NCBI RefSeq assembly: GCF_023736115.1
Contig: NZ_JAKQZC010000001.1
Coordinates: forward strand, 124,001 to 188,000
Length of the DNA stretch: 64,000 bases
Direction: 5' to 3'
Origin: Salinicola avicenniae
GTDB taxonomy: Bacteria > Pseudomonadota > Gammaproteobacteria > Pseudomonadales > Halomonadaceae
Position 1 is the first letter of the stretch. Each line of letters opens with the position of its first letter. Shown here piece after piece: positions 58,253-64,000 of this stretch. Both the position numbers and the translations under genes were made by a program. The notes under the pieces are model-generated. The model saw nothing but the letters and a program-made list of their open reading frames with translations, made no database searches and was not told where the DNA came from.

Positions 58253-59152
58253 ATGAGCGAATCCTTACTGACCGGTAAATGCCCATGTGGTGGGCGAGCT
58301 TTCCGCTACGTGCTGCTGGATGTCTTTACCGACACACCGTTCGCCGGCAATCCGCTGGCGGTCTTCCCCCAAGCCGCGGGGCTGGAGGACGAGGAGATGG
58401 CCCGCATCGCCCGGGAGCTCAACTTGTCGGAGACGGTCTTCATCGTCTCGCACCACCCCAGCCGTGCCAGACTACGCATCTTCACCCCGGGCGGCGAGAT
58501 TCCGTTCGCAGGCCATCCCACCATCGGCACCGCCTGGCTGATTCGAGCCCTCGGCTGGCAGGCAAACGACGACCCGCTGACGCTGGAGGAAGCCGTGGGC
58601 GATATTCCGATCACATTCGACGACGACAGCGTCGGCTTCACGACAGCGCAGCCACTCGAGGTGTGTGAATCTTCGCTCACTCGGAAGACAGCATCACAAG
58701 TGCTGGATCTGCCTCTCGAAGCTATCGCTACGGCGCCGGTTCGAGCCTCTTGTGGCATGCCCTTTCATCTCATCGCGCTGCGTGACCTCGACGCCCTCGC
58801 CCATGCCCGAGTCAACACGGCGGCGCTTGAGACCTACCTGGCCGAACCTGCCGAGCGCGATCTCTATCTCTACGTCGAACTGCCCGAAAGGGCGCTGAGA
58901 ACTCGCCTGTTCGCGCCCGCCATGGGCATCCCGGAGGACCCCGCAACCGGCAGTGCAGCCGCGCCACTGATCGGCTATCTCGCCACGCGCGCCAGCAGCG
59001 ACGCGGTGCAGGAATGGACGATCCATCAAGGCGTCGAGATGGGACGGCCGAGCCGAATCCGCGGTCGCGTCGATCCAGCAGGCATGGCAGCCCCCTCGAT
59101 TACCATTACCGGTCAGGCCGTCGCGGTCGGCGAAGGCACGCTCTACCTCTAA
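58253..59152 (+). CDS. PhzF-family isomerase/epimerase
   Basis: A 299-residue protein of the diaminopimelate-epimerase fold. The N-terminus YVLLDVFTDTPFAGNPLAVFP and the catalytic glutamate block ELNLSETVFIV are typical. RIFTPGGEIPFAGHPTIGTAW and GIPEDPATGSAAAPL complete the PhzF signature. The substrate is unknown; the family covers phenazine precursors and other small metabolites. I use ATG 58253, preceded by AAGAGG, not 58235. It follows DUF1127 and ends before a strong terminator. Residues before RYVLLD are Cys-rich (GKCPCGG), which is unusual. Confidence 0.88.
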   Translation: MSESLLTGKCPCGGRAFRYVLLDVFTDTPFAGNPLAVFPQAAGLEDEEMARIARELNLSETVFIVSHHPSRARLRIFTPGGEIPFAGHPTIGTAWLIRALGWQANDDPLTLEEAVGDIPITFDDDSVGFTTAQPLEVCESSLTRKTASQVLDLPLEAIATAPVRASCGMPFHLIALRDLDALAHARVNTAALETYLAEPAERDLYLYVELPERALRTRLFAPAMGIPEDPATGSAAAPLIGYLATRASSDAVQEWTIHQGVEMGRPSRIRGRVDPAGMAAPSITITGQAVAVGEGTLYL

Positions 59153-59174
59153 TCCCGACGATCTGTCGGTTCGA

Positions 59175-59207
59175 GCTGAAGCCAGGCAGCCATCGCCTGG
59201 CTTCAGC
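59175..59207 (+). terminator. Intrinsic terminator after the PhzF gene
   Basis: A perfect 13-bp stem GCTGAAGCCAGGC / GCCTGGCTTCAGC with a 7-base loop, followed by CTTGTCC, 22 bp after the stop. The remaining gap to 59411 is AT-rich (TTTTTGTTTCCC, GATAATATGATCTTATAAA) and probably holds the MFS promoter, but no clear element could be fixed. Confidence 0.78.
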
Positions 59208-59411
59208 CTTGTCCCTACCGCCGAGCAGCTTAGCCCACGCCTGCTATGCTGACAGGACGCACCAGGAGGGTGCGTCAAAGCAATAAACCAGGATATGGTT
59301 TTTGTTTCCCATTGATAATATGATCTTATAAATAAGGGCTTTTCACGCTAGAACGGCCAGCTCGGCACGCTTACTGCATGGATAGGTTTAAGCGATAGCA
59401 AGGAGAGAGCC

Positions 59412-60707
59412 ATGTGGTCGTTGCTGCGACCCATTCGCGCCCTGCTGGGCAGCGTCGCACTGCTGCTGCTCGGCAACGGCCTGATCAATACCCTGTTGAC
59501 CTTGCGCGGTGCTGACGAAGGATTTTCCACCAGCCTGATCGGCATCATCATGTCCGGCTACTTCGTCGGTTTCATCTGCGGCACCTGGATCAGTGGCCGC
59601 CTGATACGCCGCATGGGGCATATCCGGACCTTCGCCTTCTGTGCGGCGCTGTGCGCCTCTTCCGCCCTGCTGCACCTGATCTTCATCGACCCCTGGGTGT
59701 GGCTGGCGCTGCGCGTGCTCTACGGCCTCTCCTTCATCACGCTGATGACGGTCATCGAAAGCTGGCTCAACAGCCAGGCGGCCAGCCACCAGCGCGGGCG
59801 CGTCTTCGCGATCTACATGGTGGTCAATCTCGGCTCACTGGCCATCGCCCAGCAGATTCTGCGCCTCGACACGCCGGGCGGCTTTCTACTGTTCGCGCTG
59901 ATCGCGATCCTGATCTGCTGGGCGCTGCTGCCGATTACCATGACCCGCCGTGCCCAACCGGTAATCGCCGAGCGCCCCAAGAGCAGCCTCAAGGCACTAC
60001 TCGGCTTCGCGCCGCTGGCAGTGGCCGCTTCAGCGATGTCGGGCCTTGCCATGGGCGCGTTCTGGACGCTGACGCCGGTCTATGCACGCAATGTCGGCTT
60101 CGACGTGGCGGGTGTCGGCGTCGTGATGAGCTGCGCCATTCTCGGCGGCGCGCTGTTGCAGATTCCCATCGGTCGTTTCTCCGACAAGCACGACCGCCCG
60201 CGCGTGATGACCTACGTGGTCATTCTGGCTGCACTGGCCGCCGCCGCGATGCCGTTTGCGCCGGGTCAGAACTCACTGCTGGCACTCTATTTTTTATGGG
60301 GGGGGCTGGCGTTTTCGATCTACCCGATCGCGGTCGCGCAGCTGATCGACCAGCTGCACCCCGAGGAGATCGTTGCCGGTTCCGCCGACATGCTGGTGGT
60401 TCAGGGCGCCGGCAGCGCAGTGGCACCGATCCTGGGCGGGGCCATCATGCACGTCGCCGGCGACCAGGGCCTGCCGCTCTATATCGCCGCAACGCTCGCA
60501 CTGCTGGCGATCTACGCGATCTATCGCCGGCGTCATGTGTCGGTGCTGGTCAGTGGCGACACCGCCCACTTCGAACCCATGACGCCTACCAGTAGCCAGG
60601 CACTGGAAATGATGTACGACGACGTGCAGAAGGATCTGTTCGCCGACCCCAGCTTCTACGAAGAGCACGAACGCCAGCGCATCGTCGAAATGGCCGGCAA
60701 GGTGTGA
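59412..60707 (+). CDS. MFS transporter, YcaD-like
   Basis: A 431-residue major facilitator protein with about 12 hydrophobic segments. Features: GIIMSGYFVGFICGTWISGRLIRRMG (motif A-like loop), ESWLNSQAASHQRGRVFAIY and IGRFSDKHDRPRVM. These recall YcaD/DUF894-type transporters. A cytoplasmic tail of about 50 residues follows the last segment. Substrate unknown. The gene lies 66 bp before the GgpS fusion on the same strand, so they may be co-transcribed; a role with the osmolyte is speculative. AAGGAGAGAG precedes the ATG. Confidence 0.87.
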   Translation: MWSLLRPIRALLGSVALLLLGNGLINTLLTLRGADEGFSTSLIGIIMSGYFVGFICGTWISGRLIRRMGHIRTFAFCAALCASSALLHLIFIDPWVWLALRVLYGLSFITLMTVIESWLNSQAASHQRGRVFAIYMVVNLGSLAIAQQILRLDTPGGFLLFALIAILICWALLPITMTRRAQPVIAERPKSSLKALLGFAPLAVAASAMSGLAMGAFWTLTPVYARNVGFDVAGVGVVMSCAILGGALLQIPIGRFSDKHDRPRVMTYVVILAALAAAAMPFAPGQNSLLALYFLWGGLAFSIYPIAVAQLIDQLHPEEIVAGSADMLVVQGAGSAVAPILGGAIMHVAGDQGLPLYIAATLALLAIYAIYRRRHVSVLVSGDTAHFEPMTPTSSQALEMMYDDVQKDLFADPSFYEEHERQRIVEMAGKV

Positions 60708-60773
60708 CGCTTCGCGACGCACGTTCGCGCAGGGAAATCGTCCCGATCCAACGATCGGGCAGGAGGAGAAACA

Positions 60774-63053
60774 ATGTTACTTGCAACCGATCTCGACGGT
60801 ACCTTTCTCGGCGGCGATCCCGAGGACCGACTGAGTCTCTATCAGACGATCGCCGCCCACCCGGACATCCAGCTGGCCTATGTCAGCGGCCGCAGCCTCG
60901 AGGCGATCCTGCCGTTGCTGTCGGACCCGACACTTCCGCAGCCGGATTTCATCGTCGCCGACGTCGGCGCTAGCTTCTATCACGGCGACAGCCTGCAGCC
61001 GATCCAGCCACTGCAGAACGATATCGATGCCCGCTGGCCGGGCGAGTCGCGCATCGCCAGCGCCATGGAGCGCTTTCCCGATGTGGTGCGCCAGGACGAG
61101 CCCCAGTTGCGCCGCTGCTCCTACTACTGTCCGCCGGAGCGCGCCAACGATGCGGCCCTGGCAGGCCTGGCCGAGGAGCTGGACTGCGAGATGCTCTACT
61201 CCGCCGGCCGCTACCTCGACTTCCTGCCCAAGGGCGTCAACAAGGGCGCCAGCCTGCGCAAGCTGGTCGAGTGGCTCGGGCTGGACAGCGAAGAGGTACT
61301 GGTCGCGGGCGATACCATGAACGACCTCGCCATGCTCACCGAAGGCTTCAAGTCAGTCTGTGTCGGCGGTGCCGAGCCGGCACTGTTGGAGCAGACACAA
61401 GGCCAGACGCGCGTCATGCATGCCACGGCCGAGGGCTGTGCGGGCATTATCGAGGCTTTCGCCCACTTCGGTTTCCTCGGCGCCCACGGTGTGGCTGCCG
61501 AGAACCGACGCGACGAGACCCAGACCGGCAAGGCCGAGCTGGTCATGGTCTATCACCGCCTGCCCTACGAGGAGTTTCGGGTCGACGGCAAGATCCAGCG
61601 TCGCCGGCCGACCTCGCCCAACGGCATTATTCCGACGCTGTTGAGTTTCTTCGCCGACCAGCGCGGCTCCTGGATCGCCTGGTCGATTCACGAAGAGGAC
61701 GACGAAGAGCCCTTCGAGACCCATACCAGCGTCGATGCCAAGCAGTATCCGCTGCTGACGGCCGCTCGCGTGCCGCTGACCAAGTTCCAGGTCGATACCT
61801 TCTACAAGCGCTTCTCCAAGGAGGCATTCTGGCCCACGCTGCATACCTTCTGGGAGCGGGCCGTGTTCCGCGAGGAGGACTGGGAGGTCTACTGCGAGGT
61901 CAACCGGGCCTTCGCCGAACGCACCGCCAAGGAAGCCGCCGAGGGCGCGCTGATCTGGATTCACGACTACAACCTGTGGATGGTGCCCGCCTACCTGCGC
62001 GAGATGCGCCCGGACCTGCGCATCGCCTTCTTCCACCACACCTACTTCCCGTCGGCGGATGTGTTCAACGTGCTGCCGTGGCGGCGCCAGATCATCGGTA
62101 GCCTGCTGCAGTGCGACTACGTCGGCTTCCACATCCCGCGACAGGTGGAAAACTTCGTCGACGTCGCCCGCGGCGTCGTGCCGCTGACCACGCTGGCCCA
62201 GCAGAGCTGCGCACCGCGTTTCCTCACCTACGGCTGCGCCGTGGGTCTCGAGAGCATGACGACAGCGGTCGATACCGGCACGCGTATCGTGCGCATGGGC
62301 GCGCATCCGGTGGGGCTGGATCTCAACCGCATCAGGAACGCACTGGCCCAGGAAGGCGCGGAAGCACGCATGGCCGAGCTGCGTGAGGAGTTCTCCGGGG
62401 TCAAGCTGATTCTCTCGGTGGAGCGTCTTGACTACACCAAGGGCATCCTAGAAAAACTGCAGGCCTACGAGCTGCTGCTCGATGAGAACCCGGAGCTGCG
62501 CGGCAAGGTCACGCTGGTCAGCATCTGCGTGCCAGCGGCGCGCGAGATGACCATCTACAACGAGCTCCAGACCCAGATCGAGCAGACCATCGGGCATATC
62601 AACGGCCGCTTCGCCGACGTCGGCTGGACGCCGGTACAGTTCTACTTCCGCGGCTTCCCCTTCGAGGAAGTGGTCGCCTGGTACGCGATGGCGGACGTGA
62701 TGTGGATCACGCCACTACGCGATGGCCTGAACCTGGTCGCCAAGGAATTTGCCGCGACCCAGGGCATGACGCAGGGCTGCGGCGTGCTGGTCCTGTCGGA
62801 GTTCACCGGGGCCGCCGCCGAGCTGAAAGGGGCGATCCTGACTAATCCGCACGACCTCCACGATCTGGCCAGAACCTGCTATCTGGGGCTCAATCTGCCG
62901 CGCGCCGAAGCCGAGGCACGATTGCGCCAGCTCAACGATATCGTCAGCTACAACGATATTCGCCGCTGGGGTGACGAGTTCATCGACGCGATTCGCGGCG
63001 AGGCGACGGACACAAGCGAGAGTGCGGTCGATCCCCGCCCGCGTCTGGCCTAA
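60774..63053 (+). CDS. Glucosylglycerol-phosphate synthase/phosphatase fusion (GgpPS type)
   Basis: A 759-residue two-domain enzyme. Residues 1-235 are a HAD phosphatase with nucleophile motif [11 protein letters not shown] (Asp6/Asp8) and the metal motif [12 protein letters not shown] (Asp180, Asp184). From about 255 a GT20 domain follows. [17 protein letters not shown] and [15 protein letters not shown] are GgpS-like, not OtsA-like; [35 protein letters not shown] and [15 protein letters not shown] complete the fold. GgpS transfers glucose from ADP-glucose to glycerol-3-phosphate, and the HAD part would remove the phosphate, giving the compatible solute glucosylglycerol. Fused enzymes are known in Azotobacter and some pseudomonads. 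GGAGGAG lies before the ATG. Confidence 0.9.
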   Translation: MLLATDLDGTFLGGDPEDRLSLYQTIAAHPDIQLAYVSGRSLEAILPLLSDPTLPQPDFIVADVGASFYHGDSLQPIQPLQNDIDARWPGESRIASAMERFPDVVRQDEPQLRRCSYYCPPERANDAALAGLAEELDCEMLYSAGRYLDFLPKGVNKGASLRKLVEWLGLDSEEVLVAGDTMNDLAMLTEGFKSVCVGGAEPALLEQTQGQTRVMHATAEGCAGIIEAFAHFGFLGAHGVAAENRRDETQTGKAELVMVYHRLPYEEFRVDGKIQRRRPTSPNGIIPTLLSFFADQRGSWIAWSIHEEDDEEPFETHTSVDAKQYPLLTAARVPLTKFQVDTFYKRFSKEAFWPTLHTFWERAVFREEDWEVYCEVNRAFAERTAKEAAEGALIWIHDYNLWMVPAYLREMRPDLRIAFFHHTYFPSADVFNVLPWRRQIIGSLLQCDYVGFHIPRQVENFVDVARGVVPLTTLAQQSCAPRFLTYGCAVGLESMTTAVDTGTRIVRMGAHPVGLDLNRIRNALAQEGAEARMAELREEFSGVKLILSVERLDYTKGILEKLQAYELLLDENPELRGKVTLVSICVPAAREMTIYNELQTQIEQTIGHINGRFADVGWTPVQFYFRGFPFEEVVAWYAMADVMWITPLRDGLNLVAKEFAATQGMTQGCGVLVLSEFTGAAAELKGAILTNPHDLHDLARTCYLGLNLPRAEAEARLRQLNDIVSYNDIRRWGDEFIDAIRGEATDTSESAVDPRPRLA

Positions 63054-63082
63054 CCATCAGCGGCTGATGGCTCCACCTGTCT

Positions 63083-63934
63083 TCACGGTTCGCCGGTCCA
63101 CCACTCGCCGTGGTGGCTGGCGTGCTCGCCCAGCAGCGGTGCCACCCGTGCCAGCGCCGTGGTTAGCGCATCATCGAACTGCCACGGCGGGTTGAGCAAC
63201 AGCAGACCGCTGCCATACATGCCGCGCTCGGCCTCCGGGCGGCGCACCTGAAGTTCGCTACGCCACAGCTTGGGGATACCGGCCTCGCGGATCTGCTCCA
63301 GCATCGCCTGGTGACGCCCGGCCGGCAGCAGCGGATACCAGATCAGCACCACAGCATGGCGCACCTTGCGCACTACCTGCGCCAGCGTCGCGGCCACCTC
63401 TTCGTACTCCGCCTTGCGCTCGTAGCTGGGATCGATCAGTACGCAAAGCCGCGGCGTCGAGACCGGCAGCAGCTTGACCAGACCACCGAGGCCATCCGCC
63501 TGACGCCGCTGAACGCGGCCGTCGGCGGCCAGCGCCTGGTCGGCCAGATGCCGGTGCTCACCCGGATGCAGCTCGAACAGGGTCAGCCGATCCTGAGTCC
63601 GCAGCTGCGACCCCAGCCACCACGGTGAACCGGGATAGCAGCTCAACTCCGGCCCCGTCTGCTGTGTCGCCAGCGCCGCCAGCCAGTCGCCGACGAGCGG
63701 GCTCGCAGCCAGCGCACGCCGCCGCTGCCAGAGTGGCTCGACACCCGTCCGATACTCGCCCAGGCGCTGTGTCTCGGCGGCGGTCAGTGGATAGCGGCCA
63801 CGTCCGGCATGGGTATCGACAAAGCTGATCGCCGACGACTTGTGCATCAACGCCTGGACGAGGGCGTGAAGCGCGAGATGCTTGTGAACATCGGCGAAAT
63901 TGCCGGCGTGATAGGCGTGCTGGTAGGCAAGCAT
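63083..63934 (-). CDS. rlmJ: 23S rRNA (adenine2030-N6)-methyltransferase
   Basis: 283 residues (E. coli 280). The N-terminus MLAYQHAYHAGNFADVHKHLAL is the RlmJ signature; FVDTHAGRGRYPL binds SAM, and CVLIDPSYERKAEYEEV contains the DPPY-like catalytic motif (here DPSY). GSGLLLLNPPWQFD is near the C-terminus. It methylates A2030 of 23S rRNA. It converges on the GgpS fusion with 29 bp between stops, and the start is close to the right edge. Confidence 0.95.
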   Translation of the reverse strand: MLAYQHAYHAGNFADVHKHLALHALVQALMHKSSAISFVDTHAGRGRYPLTAAETQRLGEYRTGVEPLWQRRRALAASPLVGDWLAALATQQTGPELSCYPGSPWWLGSQLRTQDRLTLFELHPGEHRHLADQALAADGRVQRRQADGLGGLVKLLPVSTPRLCVLIDPSYERKAEYEEVAATLAQVVRKVRHAVVLIWYPLLPAGRHQAMLEQIREAGIPKLWRSELQVRRPEAERGMYGSGLLLLNPPWQFDDALTTALARVAPLLGEHASHHGEWWTGEP

Positions 63935-63957
63935 GGAAGCCTCTCGAGCAGAGAAAA

Positions 63958-63983
63958 CGGGCGCGACCTAAAGGTCGCGCCCG
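63958..63983 (-). terminator. Intrinsic terminator of a leftward gene beyond the right edge
   Basis: An 11-bp perfect stem CGGGCGCGACC / GGTCGCGCCCG with loop TAAA. Read leftward it ends in TTTT. It lies upstream of rlmJ, so it must end a gene right of the window. Confidence 0.75.
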
Positions 63984-64000
63984 GGCAGGATCGGTGCTGA

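Overview
The window looks like the replication-origin region of a GC-rich gammaproteobacterium. The best fit is a moderately halophilic member of the Halomonadaceae. Evidence: the gyrB-recF-dnaN-dnaA / oriC / rpmH-rnpA-yidC-mnmE arrangement, a ygfB-pepP-ubiH versus zapA-6S RNA-fau locus of enterobacterial/pseudomonad type, a large LPS inner-core locus, and a fused glucosylglycerol-phosphate synthase/phosphatase, which is a compatible-solute enzyme. Genus is inference; no rRNA or tRNA gene was recognised.

Layout. 0-10 kb is housekeeping: ubiH (cut by the left edge), pepP and ygfB leftward; zapA, 6S RNA and fau rightward; a 31-residue membrane protein; ilvA and rpiA divergent; a CBS-domain protein; ldhA; a histone-deacetylase-like protein. 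10-30 kb is the LPS core and envelope locus. It holds waaA, hldE and an OpsX/WaaC-like heptosyltransferase in one operon, a 0.97-kb AT-rich gap, several GT4/GT2 glycosyltransferases, a Kdo kinase, a LapC/YejM-like inner-membrane protein, a D-Ala-D-Ala ligase, a short OpgB-like phosphoglycerol transferase, and waaF and hldD. gmhB lies nearby at 33.6 kb. Together these make ADP-heptose and build a Kdo/heptose core.

30-37 kb holds glyQS, gmhB and an AsmA protein. Between these genes are four palindromes matching the chromosomal ParB site parS (TGTTTCACGTGAAACA), two of them perfect, so this looks like the centromere region about 15-19 kb from oriC. 37-45 kb is metabolic: an ExaC/AldB-type aldehyde dehydrogenase, a second threonine/serine dehydratase, an ElaA acetyltransferase, and a gabT-permease operon divergent from a MocR/GabR-type regulator with a clear direct-repeat operator.

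45-56 kb is the origin. gyrB, recF, dnaN and dnaA are transcribed leftward, and rpmH, rnpA, yidC and mnmE rightward. A 633-bp DnaA-box region separates them. A DnaA box overlaps the likely dnaA promoter, and a nested hairpin repeat sits between recF and dnaN. The usual order breaks after mnmE: mnmG, rsmG and parAB do not follow. 56-64 kb has a second MocR-type regulator divergent from a DUF1127 protein and a PhzF-family enzyme, then an MFS transporter, the GgpS-type fusion and rlmJ.

The most interesting signals are the parS cluster, the GgpPS fusion, the two MocR operators, the nested repeat, the small membrane protein, and two alkaline-phosphatase-fold envelope enzymes in the LPS locus. One of these is a LapC homologue that keeps an Asp-His pair the E. 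coli protein lacks.
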